The notes under the pieces are model-generated. The model had not been told where the DNA came from. It did no database searches and saw nothing but the letters and a program-made list of their open reading frames with translations. Of a stretch of DNA of 31,550 nucleotides, positions 1 to 10,041 are shown one piece after another. Numbering within the stretch: position 1 is the stretch's first letter; each line of letters begins with the position of its first letter. The stretch is from JAICIG01 sp035532215 (GTDB lineage: Bacteria > Planctomycetota > Planctomycetia > Pirellulales > JAICIG01). Both the position numbers and the translations under genes were made by a program. The DNA is taken from assembly GCA_035532215.1 (NCBI GenBank), contig DATKRK010000343.1:1-31550 (forward strand), written 5' to 3'.

Positions 1-117
1 GTCGCCGACTCATCGCCGCGTTCCGTCTCCTGGCCATTCCCTAAACACCGTGAAACATCCGCCATGAAGCACCCGCCGCAAGGCGAAACAATCACCCTTG
101 ACTGGTCCAACCATATC

Positions 118-345
118 GGGAACGCCCTCCGTGGCGTTCCGGGAACTCCGTAAGCATCGAGGATTAAATAACCTCCTAATTCAAAAGACGGGTGCCTGGC
201 GGCTGAGCCTAGGCGAAGCCCCAGCTCGCTGGGGCATCGCTTCGCTCTGCCGCCAGGCACCCCGCTCCAGTATAGGGAATTTATTTAATCCTCGGTGCTA
301 ACCGCGTCGATTCGCGCTTCCCGGAACGCCACGGAGGGCGTTCCC
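118..345. repeat. Nested inverted repeat, about 228 bp, MITE-like
   Basis: The outer arms, 118-145 and 318-345, are perfect 28-bp reverse complements; each arm is itself partly palindromic around an ACGCC...GGCGT core. Inside them 154-170 and 282-298 pair in 16 of 17 positions (core CGAGGATTAAATA). The centre holds a 73-base hairpin (190-262). No transposase is nearby. It could be a non-autonomous mobile element, a composite of stacked repeats, or a structured transcript region. Confidence 0.75.
190..262 (+). repeat. REP-like hairpin, copy A
   Basis: The ends GGTGCCTGGCGGC (191-203) and GCCGCCAGGCACC (249-261) are perfect complements, and an inner stem pairs GCCCCAG (218-224) with CTGGGGC (229-235). 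A near-identical sequence lies at 22563-22635 in the opposite orientation, which marks this as a dispersed repeat family. Confidence 0.8.
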
Positions 346-463
346 TACAGGTATTGCACCGAACATCCACTTACGCCCAATTGAGATTCCGCCTTGGGGC
401 GCGCCATGCGACGGCGGGCCGTGGTCAGTTTATCCCTCCTGCGATTGCTTGCAACGGTTTGCT

Positions 464-559
464 ATGTCCCGCCGCGTTGCTTTCCTGGTTTGGATGCTCG
501 CCATCGGCGCCGAAACGGCCGTTGCCGCGCCGCCCGAAGGCGCGGCGAGCTTGCGCTAG
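464..559 (+). other. Severed signal-peptide segment ending in in-frame TAG
   Basis: An ATG at 464 opens a frame of 31 codons that reads like a secretion signal: MSRR, a hydrophobic stretch (VAFLVWMLAIGA) and an AVAA cleavage-like site. It stops at TAG 557-559. The same frame then continues directly into the conserved start of the downstream cytochrome domain (SAEETAFFENRVRPLL). The simplest reading is one original gene in which a sense codon became TAG. A sequencing or assembly error would look the same. No Shine-Dalgarno sequence precedes 464. Confidence 0.6.
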
Positions 560-598
560 CCGGCATCGGCCGAAGAAACCGCGTTTTTCGAAAACCGC

Positions 599-3607
<3,009 letters not shown>

Positions 3608-3617
3608 GAGGATGCCG

Positions 3618-5066
3618 ATGATGAATCCATCGCGCTCGAATGACGATCGAGACGCAGGCGGCTGCGATTGCGGCTCTTCATCGTTTTCGCGCCGGCAATG
3701 GTTGCAAGGCGCCGGCGCGCTGCTCTGGGCGGGCGTGTTGGCCGATGTGGCCGCCGCGAGCGAGACGCCGGCGCCGGCCGATTCATTATTGCCGCGGCCG
3801 GCGCACTTTGCCCCGCGGGCCAAGCGGGCGATCATGCTCTACATGACCGGCGGCGTCTCGCACGTCGAATCGTTCGACCCCAAGCCCAAGCTGTTCGCCG
3901 ACCACAACAAGACCGTCACGATCAACGAATGGCAGGGCCGCCCCGGCGAGTTCAAGCGTTATCTCAAGCAGCCGCATTGGAAGTTTTCGCCGCACGGCCA
4001 GAGCGGCCTGGAGGTTAGCGAGCTGTTTCCGCGCGTGGCCGAGTGCGTCGACGATTTGTGCGTGATCCGTTCGCTCAAGTCGGATCATACGAACCATTAC
4101 GAGGCGACGCTCGGGCTACACACCGGCAGCTTCAATTTCGCCCGGCCGAGCATCGGCTCGTGGGTCAGTTACGGGCTGGGGACCGAGAATCAGAACCTGC
4201 CGTCGTTCGTGGTCATCGCGCCGCACTCGCCGTACGCCGGCGCGCAGACCTGGGCCTCCGACTTTCTGCCCGGCTGCCACCAGGCCACGCACGTCACGCC
4301 GGGGCCGGAGCCGATCGCCAACATCCGGCGCCTCAGCCCTTCGGCCGAACTGCAATCGCTGGAGCTGGAGTTGCTCGCCGCGCGAAACGGCGAGCATCTG
4401 CGGCAGCGCGGCGCCGACGCGGCCCTGGCCGCGCGCATCCAGTCGTTCGAGACGGCGTTCGGCATGCAGATGGAGGCGCCCGAGGCCTTCGATCTGTCGC
4501 GCGAGACCGACGCTACATTGGCCATGTACGGTTTGGAACGCGGCAGCACGAGCGGCTTCGCCTGGCAGTGTCTGGCGGCGCGGCGCCTGGCCGAGCGGGG
4601 CGTGCGGTTCATCGAATTGATCGATGTCGGCTCGTCGAACAATTGGGACGCCCACGGCGACATGGAGACGCACCGCCCGCTGGCCAAGAACGTCGACCAG
4701 GCCATCGCCGGCTTGCTGACCGATCTAAAGCTGCGCGGCATGCTCGACGACACGCTCGTGGTCTGGACCACCGAATTCGGCCGCACGCCCTACAACGCCG
4801 AGCCGAACCACAAGGGTCGCGAGCACCATCACTGGGCGTTCTCGTCATGGCTGGCCGGCGGCGGCGTGCAGCCCGGCATCGCCTACGGCGCCACCGACGA
4901 GTACGGCATCCACGTCGCCGACCGCCCGGTCCACTTGCACGATTTCCACGCCACGATCTTGCACCTGTTGGGCCTCGACCACGAGCGGCTCACTTTCCGC
5001 TACGCGGGCCGCGATTACCGATTGACCGACGTACACGGGAATGTGGTGCGCGAGATTTTGGCGTGA
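3618..5066 (+). CDS. DUF1501 family protein, Tat-exported
   Basis: This protein of about 482 residues belongs to DUF1501, a family with an alkaline phosphatase/sulfatase-like fold that is almost always encoded next to DUF1549/DUF1553 genes in planctomycetes. A twin-arginine signal is visible near the N-terminus (SRRQWLQG, then a hydrophobic stretch ending before SETPAP), so the folded protein is expected outside the cytoplasmic membrane. Family blocks include ELIDVGSSNNWDAHGD, VVWTTEFGRTPYN and the His-rich KGREHHHW near the C-terminus. I chose ATG 3618 because GAGAGG (3606-3611) lies six bases upstream; ATG 3612 and 3621 are alternatives. Its ribosome-binding site overlaps the stop of the preceding gene, which implies one operon. 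The exact substrate is unknown. Confidence 0.9.
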   Translation: MMNPSRSNDDRDAGGCDCGSSSFSRRQWLQGAGALLWAGVLADVAAASETPAPADSLLPRPAHFAPRAKRAIMLYMTGGVSHVESFDPKPKLFADHNKTVTINEWQGRPGEFKRYLKQPHWKFSPHGQSGLEVSELFPRVAECVDDLCVIRSLKSDHTNHYEATLGLHTGSFNFARPSIGSWVSYGLGTENQNLPSFVVIAPHSPYAGAQTWASDFLPGCHQATHVTPGPEPIANIRRLSPSAELQSLELELLAARNGEHLRQRGADAALAARIQSFETAFGMQMEAPEAFDLSRETDATLAMYGLERGSTSGFAWQCLAARRLAERGVRFIELIDVGSSNNWDAHGDMETHRPLAKNVDQAIAGLLTDLKLRGMLDDTLVVWTTEFGRTPYNAEPNHKGREHHHWAFSSWLAGGGVQPGIAYGATDEYGIHVADRPVHLHDFHATILHLLGLDHERLTFRYAGRDYRLTDVHGNVVREILA

Positions 5067-5087
5067 GACGCGTTCGCGCCTGCGGCT

Positions 5088-6329
5088 TCAAGCGGCTTGG
5101 GTGTTGAGGGCGCCCGAAGCGTAGAGCCGCCGGGCCGCTTCCTCGACGTGAAACAGCAGCCACTCGCTGCGCGCGTAAACGGCGTGCCCGGCCAGATGCT
5201 GGGACAGCTCGCCGGCGGGCGGACCGTAATCGACCAGCAGCGTCATGCCCGTTTCTGCGGCTCGCATGCCCAGCTTGAGCCGTTCGACCAGCGAGCCGGA
5301 CGGGAGATCGCACTGGAACAAAGCTTCCAGTTTGCGATCGGCCAGCCTCGCTCTCCAGGCCGTGCGGCTGGGCGGAGTGTCGGAGCCTGCGATGCCGAGC
5401 TGTTGCAAGTAGTCGCCGCCGGCGGCTTGCAGCACGTCGGCTAGCGTCGGCGGAAACAGCGTGCGATGCGGCGGCAGTCCGTCGAGCGGTCGATGGTTGA
5501 CGAAGTGCAGCAAGGCGTCGCCGCCGCGCAGGCGCCAGCCGTAGCGGATCGGCGTGCCGAAGGTGACGAAATCGAGCGGCCGTTCGGCCAGCGTTTGCGG
5601 CAAGTCGACCAGCAGGCGATGCACGCGCTGCCAGATCGGCACGTCGACCACGCCGGTCATGGGGAAGCGATAGTAGATCGCCGCCGCCGCAAAAAATTGT
5701 TCGACCGCCTGCGGGTCGCCGGCCAGCAGGTTGCTCGCCAGCGCGAAAGCGTTGCCGGCGTGCCCGTGCCCCCAGAGCAGCACTCGCTTTTGCGGCGGCA
5801 ATTCAAGGGCGGCCAATTCATCGATCAGCCGCACGGCCGCATCAGCCCGGCCCAGGTGATGGTTCTCGCACGACCAATCGAGCATTCGCACCGGAATCGG
5901 CTCGCCGCCGGCAGCCAGCAGCGTTTCGAGCGCGTCGGCGTAGCGAGCCGTAAAACGGCCCGGGTCGCCGGCCGCAGGGTCGAACATCTGTCGCACGAGT
6001 TGAGCGATGGCCGGGCGGCCTTCAGGATATTGGCGCGCCAATTCGGCCAACGCGTCGACGGTATCGAGCGCGGCGAACGTGCCTTGCACAACGTAGATCG
6101 CGCCCACGTCGGCGGCCCGCAAGACCTCGCCCGCACGACGAAGGCGGAACCGCGTCTCGCCGGAACCGAGCGCCGGGCCAGGCGTCGGCCTTAACCGGAT
6201 GCAGGCCGAAGTCGGGGGGCCGTCGGTATAGACTTGGTGCCGAAAACGGCTGTCCCTCGGTGCGGGCTGCTCCTCAAAGCATGCCGCATGCCGAGGGCCC
6301 AATCGAGCGCGCTCAAAGCCGATTTTCAT
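5088..6329 (-). CDS. Hypothetical alpha/beta-hydrolase-like protein
   Basis: This protein of 413 residues is not a family I can name. Strand patterns such as AIYVVQGTFA and KRVLLWGHGHAGNAFAL resemble an alpha/beta hydrolase core. At the position expected for the nucleophile elbow (about residues 186-191) the sequence is GHGHAG, where an active hydrolase would have GHSxGG, so the catalytic serine looks replaced by glycine. No signal peptide is evident, so it is probably cytoplasmic. The ATG at 6329 is preceded on its own strand by a weak AAGGA-type ribosome-binding site. The gene converges on the DUF1501 gene with only 21 bases between the stops. The frame is long and shows strong high-GC coding bias, so I am confident it is real, but the fold assignment is inference. 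Confidence 0.75.
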   Translation of the reverse strand: MKIGFERARLGPRHAACFEEQPAPRDSRFRHQVYTDGPPTSACIRLRPTPGPALGSGETRFRLRRAGEVLRAADVGAIYVVQGTFAALDTVDALAELARQYPEGRPAIAQLVRQMFDPAAGDPGRFTARYADALETLLAAGGEPIPVRMLDWSCENHHLGRADAAVRLIDELAALELPPQKRVLLWGHGHAGNAFALASNLLAGDPQAVEQFFAAAAIYYRFPMTGVVDVPIWQRVHRLLVDLPQTLAERPLDFVTFGTPIRYGWRLRGGDALLHFVNHRPLDGLPPHRTLFPPTLADVLQAAGGDYLQQLGIAGSDTPPSRTAWRARLADRKLEALFQCDLPSGSLVERLKLGMRAAETGMTLLVDYGPPAGELSQHLAGHAVYARSEWLLFHVEEAARRLYASGALNTQAA

Positions 6330-6484
6330 GGCCTGATCCTTTCGCTCACCGTGTATCGGCCCGAAACCGGGGCAAGTTTAAGGATTATCGCGTCAGCATC
6401 GACAATTGGCGAAGTTTGGCGGCTTCCGACGGGATCCGGCCACGGATGAAACCCAGCGCGGCCTTCGGCCGCAACCAATTGAGC

Positions 6485-6699
6485 CACGGATGAAACACGG
6501 ATAAAACACGGATGAAATGCAGAATGAGGCTCTTGCGCAGAATCTATGAGTGGTTTTATCGCTGGTTAGCAGGGTTGGGGTTGCGTTTTCCAAGGCATTG
6601 CCGGGCAAATAAACGCGGCGTTGGTAAGTGAGACGCCGGTGAGGAGCCGAATTGGAAAACATCATGTCCGATCCGTGTTCGATCCGTGTTTCATCCGTG
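6485..6699. repeat. Inverted pair of 11-bp repeat clusters, first pair
   Basis: 6485-6517 is three tandem 11-bp units (CACGGATGAAA, CACGGATAAAA, CACGGATGAAA). 6667-6699 is three tandem units in reverse orientation (consensus TTTCATCCGTG). The two 33-bp arms can pair across about 150 bases. A single extra unit lies at 6441-6451. The period equals about one helical turn, so each unit would present the same DNA face. Confidence 0.8.
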
Positions 6700-6763
6700 G
6701 CTTGCCCCCGGCCAACTCGCCCCATAAATCTTCGCGAGACGCGGAGAAATAGAACGTTTGTAG

Positions 6764-6878
6764 TACGGATCGAGCACGGATAAGAAATCAAAAACTATGC
6801 GTCTGAACTTCACTTTCGTCCAGCCGAAGGTGAAAACCCATGTGGTTTTATCCGTGTTGCATCCGTGTTTCATCCGTG
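6764..6878. repeat. Inverted pair of 11-bp repeat clusters, second pair
   Basis: Two forward units (TACGGATCGAG and CACGGATAAGA, 6764-6785) face three reverse units (TTTTATCCGTG, TTGCATCCGTG, TTTCATCCGTG, 6846-6878). This is the same unit as in the first pair, repeated 65 bases further on in a shorter arrangement. Confidence 0.75.
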
Positions 6879-7012
6879 ACTCGCTCCGCCCGCTTTCCCC
6901 CTTGCGGGCCCGCTGCAATCGAAGAAAATGCTGGCAACGACGGGCCGGGCGAGCCAAGATAGAGGCGACACGCAAGGCGCCGACCGTTTTTTTACCGAGA
7001 TTGACCCGCACG

Positions 7013-8002
7013 ATGACTGAATCACTTTCGAGACGCGAAGCGATGACCAAGGCAGGAATCACGGCGGCGACGGCGCTGGGGGCGGCAACGACTCTTGGGG
7101 CTGCGACGCTCGCCGCCGCGACCGAGGCCCAGGCCGCTGCTGATCGGCCGGCCGACGAGCCGTTCGGCTATTGCTTCAACACCAGCACGATCCGCGAGCA
7201 GAAGCTGGGCTTGGAGAAGGTCGTCGAGATCGCGGCCCAGGCCGGTTATCAGGGCATCGAGCCGTGGATCAACGAGATCGACGAGTACGTCAAACAGGGC
7301 GGCTCGCTCAAGGAGATGGCCAAGAAAATCGCCGATCTCGGGCTCTCGGTCGAAAGCGCGATCGGCTTCGCCCGCTGGATCGTCGACGACGAGACCGAGC
7401 GGGCCGCGGGGCTGGAAGAGGCCAAGCGCACGATGGACCTGGTCGCCCAGTTGGGCGGCACGCGCATCGCCGCGCCGCCCGCCGGCGCCACCGACAAGCC
7501 GCCGCTCGATCTGCTCGCCGCCGCCGAGCGCTACGGCAAGCTGCTGGAGCTCGGCGCCTCGCTCGGCGTCACGCCGCAACTCGAAGTCTGGGGGTTTTCG
7601 AAGAATCTCAGCCGGCTGGGCGAAACGGTGTTCGTGGCCATCGAGAGCGGCCGTTCGGAGGCCTGCCTGCTGTTGGACGTCTATCATCTTTATAAGGGCG
7701 GCTCCGGCTTCAGCGGGCTGAAGCTGTTGGGCGGCGCCGGCATGCACGTGTTCCACGTCAACGACTATCCGGCCGAGCCGCCGCGCGACAAGATCTCCGA
7801 CGCCGAACGCGTCTATCCTGGCGACGGCGTGGCGCCCCTTTCGCAAATCTTCCGCGACTTGCGCGACGCCGGCTTCCGCGGCATGCTCTCGCTGGAACTC
7901 TTCAATCGGACCTATTGGAAGCAGGATCCGCTCACGGTAGCTCGCACGGGCCTGGAAAAGACCCGGGCGGCGGTCCGCAAAGGGCTGAGTTCGAAGGGAT
8001 AA
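7013..8002 (+). CDS. TIM-barrel sugar isomerase/epimerase-like protein, exported
   Basis: This protein of about 329 residues belongs to the xylose isomerase-like TIM-barrel superfamily (AP endonuclease family 2; sugar phosphate isomerase/epimerase or hydroxypyruvate isomerase-like). The typical metal-binding set is visible: Glu191 (LEVWG), Asp222 (LLLDVYH), His248 (VFHVND) and Glu295 (LSLEL). The N-terminus carries SRREAMTKAG followed by a long Ala/Thr-rich hydrophobic stretch, consistent with a Tat signal ending near residue 40. I chose ATG 7013 because it directly precedes this signal; the frame stays open upstream to 6797 but that part crosses the repeat clusters. The substrate cannot be told from sequence. 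Planctomycetes carry many exported members, probably acting on sugars released outside the cell. Confidence 0.88.
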   Translation: MTESLSRREAMTKAGITAATALGAATTLGAATLAAATEAQAAADRPADEPFGYCFNTSTIREQKLGLEKVVEIAAQAGYQGIEPWINEIDEYVKQGGSLKEMAKKIADLGLSVESAIGFARWIVDDETERAAGLEEAKRTMDLVAQLGGTRIAAPPAGATDKPPLDLLAAAERYGKLLELGASLGVTPQLEVWGFSKNLSRLGETVFVAIESGRSEACLLLDVYHLYKGGSGFSGLKLLGGAGMHVFHVNDYPAEPPRDKISDAERVYPGDGVAPLSQIFRDLRDAGFRGMLSLELFNRTYWKQDPLTVARTGLEKTRAAVRKGLSSKG

Positions 8003-8136
8003 AGGCTGAAGGGCCAAGCAAGGCGTCGGCGTGGAACTCCAGGGTGACGGGCCTCGGGCGGCTGCCGCCGTCCGGGGCCTTGGCGTTGAGGGACGCCTGC
8101 ATGACGAATTGACGCATTGCCGGCTGCGGCAGGCCG

Positions 8137-8165
8137 TTGTCAGCCCGCGGGGCGGGTGCTACGAT
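8137..8165 (+). promoter_or_regulatory. Sigma-70-type promoter, probably leaderless, for Enzyme I
   Basis: TTGTCA (8137-8142) and TACGAT (8160-8165) are separated by exactly 17 bases and match the consensus at 5 of 6 and 4 of 6 positions. Transcription would begin about seven bases after the -10 box, almost exactly at the ATG at 8173. No Shine-Dalgarno sequence precedes that ATG. Confidence 0.5.
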
Positions 8166-8172
8166 TCCCATC

Positions 8173-9927
8173 ATGCGCAAGGGCATTGGCGTTTCTCCGG
8201 GCGTGGCGGTGGGCAAAGCGTATTGCATTCACGAAGTCTTCGTGAAGCCCGACGGCAAGAGACTCAACGGCAATGAGGTCGCCGCCGAATTGACGCGCTT
8301 TGAGCGAGCCCTCAAAAAAACGTCGGCCGAACTGCGGTCTCTCGCGCGCAAAGTATCGAGCCAGGTCGGATCGCAGCAGGCCGAAGTCTTCCGCGCGCAC
8401 CAGGCGATCGTTCGCGATCCGGCGTTCGGCACGAAGATCCGCAATTGGATCGGCGAAGAACGCCAGCCGGCCGAGGCGGCGCTGCACCAGGTGCTCAACG
8501 ACTATTCGTCGCTGTTCGCCCGGACCAAGGACGCGTATCTCAAAGATCGATTGAACGACGTTCGCGAAGTGATCCTGCGGCTGAGCCAGCATCTTTCGCC
8601 GATGCTCTCGACCGAGGCGCCCGTCGATGGCCCGATCGTGCTGGTGGCTCAGGAACTGTTGCCTTCGCAGGTTTCGGTGATCGGCCGCCGCGAGTTGGCG
8701 GGCATCGTCACCCAAGGCGGCGGCGCCACCAGCCACGCCGCCATCCTCGCGCGAAGCCGCGGCATTCCGGCCGTGGCGGGCGTGGCCGGCATGCTGAAGC
8801 AGGTGAAAAACGGCGACACCGTCGTGGTCGACGGCCGCGACGGACACGTAATCGTGAATCCCGATGCCGAAACCGAGAGCGCTTATCGCAAGCTGCAACG
8901 CGAGTTCTTCGACCTGAAGGATTCGCTGGCCGAAAATCGCGACCAACCGGCCGTGACCGCCGACGGTCAGCCGGTCGAACTGCTGGCCAACATCAACGGC
9001 CTGGAAGACGCTCGCGCGGCCGTTGCGATGGGCGCCGCGGGCGTGGGCTTGTTTCGCACCGAGTATCTGTTTCTGGCGCACCCCAGCGTGCCCGACGAGG
9101 AAGAACAGTTCGAAGCCTATCGCCAGATCGTCGCCGCCAGTCCGCCGGGGCAAGTCACGATCCGCACGCTCGATCTCGGCGGCGACAAGACGATTCCCTA
9201 CTTGGGACGCGAGCGCGAGGCCAACCCGTTCATGGGCTGGCGCTCGATCCGCTTGTCGTTCGAGCACCCCGGCTTCTTCATGACCCAGATCAGCGCCATC
9301 TTGCGCGCCGCCGCCGACCAGCGCGACCGGCGCCAGGTGCGGATGATGTTTCCGATGATCGCCACGCTGGAAGAAATTCGCCGCGTCCGCTCGATGGTCC
9401 ACCGCGCGCGGCGCCGGCTGGAGGCCGCGGGCTGCGAGGTCGGCGACGTGCCGATCGGCTTGATGCTCGAAGTGCCGGCCGCCGCGATCTCGATCCGTTC
9501 GCTGCTCAAGGTGGTCGATTTCGTCTCGATCGGCTCCAACGATCTGGTGCAGTACCTGATGGCCGCCGATCGCGACAACCCGAAGGTGAGTCATCTTTGC
9601 CAGCCCTTAAGCCCGGCAGTGCTGCGGCTGCTGGCCAAGGTGATCGAGGCATGCGGCGAGGCCAAGAAACCGGTGACGCTGTGCGGCGAAATGGCCGGCC
9701 AGCCGCGGGCTTTCGTGCTGCTGTATGCGATGGGCCTGCGCAGTTTCAGCATGAGCCCGGCCTTCATTCCGATGATCAAGGAACTGGCCAGCCACCTGAC
9801 CGCCGAGCGCACCGACAGGATTTACCGCCATGCGATGAAGCTGAAGAGCACGGCCCAGGTGCTGCACTACATGAGCCAGCAGCTCGATCAACTGGCGCCG
9901 AATTTGAAGCTGATGAATTCGGCATGA
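8173..9927 (+). CDS. ptsI: Phosphoenolpyruvate-protein phosphotransferase (PTS Enzyme I)
   Basis: Enzyme I takes the phosphoryl group from phosphoenolpyruvate onto a histidine and passes it to HPr, at the head of the PTS in the cytoplasm. The 584-residue length is typical. The swivelling domain has the phospho-accepting His188 in GGGATSHAAILA. The PEP-binding barrel has VGLFRTEYLFL, SIGSNDLVQYLMAADRDN and the active-site Cys504 in LCGEMAG. ATG 8173 gives the family N-terminus MRKGIGVSPGVAVGKA; the upstream extension of the frame overlaps the predicted promoter. There is no HPr or Enzyme II gene in this window. Many planctomycetes have partial PTS sets, so the role may be regulatory. It follows the isomerase gene by 170 bases and appears to be transcribed on its own. 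Confidence 0.95.
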   Translation: MRKGIGVSPGVAVGKAYCIHEVFVKPDGKRLNGNEVAAELTRFERALKKTSAELRSLARKVSSQVGSQQAEVFRAHQAIVRDPAFGTKIRNWIGEERQPAEAALHQVLNDYSSLFARTKDAYLKDRLNDVREVILRLSQHLSPMLSTEAPVDGPIVLVAQELLPSQVSVIGRRELAGIVTQGGGATSHAAILARSRGIPAVAGVAGMLKQVKNGDTVVVDGRDGHVIVNPDAETESAYRKLQREFFDLKDSLAENRDQPAVTADGQPVELLANINGLEDARAAVAMGAAGVGLFRTEYLFLAHPSVPDEEEQFEAYRQIVAASPPGQVTIRTLDLGGDKTIPYLGREREANPFMGWRSIRLSFEHPGFFMTQISAILRAAADQRDRRQVRMMFPMIATLEEIRRVRSMVHRARRRLEAAGCEVGDVPIGLMLEVPAAAISIRSLLKVVDFVSIGSNDLVQYLMAADRDNPKVSHLCQPLSPAVLRLLAKVIEACGEAKKPVTLCGEMAGQPRAFVLLYAMGLRSFSMSPAFIPMIKELASHLTAERTDRIYRHAMKLKSTAQVLHYMSQQLDQLAPNLKLMNSA

Positions 9928-9975
9928 GCCGGCGACGGATAAGCTCGGCACGATTTCATTCATTCCAAACTTGCA

Positions 9976-9997
9976 TTTCAGGCGCCGGCGTCTGAAA
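9976..9997. terminator. 22-bp near-palindrome after Enzyme I gene
   Basis: TTTCAGGCGCC...GTCTGAAA is a palindrome with two mismatches, 49 bases after the stop at 9927. A T-rich tract follows only after about 14 bases, so it is not a classical rho-independent terminator. It may be a weak terminator or an operator for the next gene. Confidence 0.35.
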
Positions 9998-10041
9998 ATG
10001 CCGAGCGGTTTCCTTTCATTTCCTTTTTCTTGAATTCTCCG

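Larger units (their letters stand above)
1..463. other. Intergenic region dominated by nested inverted repeats
   Basis: I find no convincing gene here. One frame reads to a TAA at 42-44 and could be the last codons of a gene entering from the left, but it is too short to support. From 118 to 345 the DNA is one large nested inverted repeat, described separately. 346-463 has no recognisable feature apart from a short ATG frame from 406 with a signal-peptide-like beginning (MRRRAVVSLSLL), in a different frame from the downstream gene. Confidence 0.6.
6330..7012. other. 683-bp intergenic region with 11-bp repeat clusters
   Basis: No gene is supported here; the short frames show no coding bias and read through repeats. 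The region separates two divergent genes and so holds both their promoters, but I cannot place them convincingly. It contains twelve copies of an 11-bp unit in four clusters plus one single unit, listed separately. Confidence 0.65.

Noticed and set aside
6393..6791. Minus-strand frame of 132 codons in the intergenic region
   Set aside because: It crosses the 11-bp repeat clusters, whose translation gives the recurring FYPCFIRGS-type peptides; no coding bias and no ribosome-binding site.
6485..6878. Possible CRISPR array
   Set aside because: The repeat units are 11 bp, directly tandem without spacers and partly inverted, and no cas gene is present.
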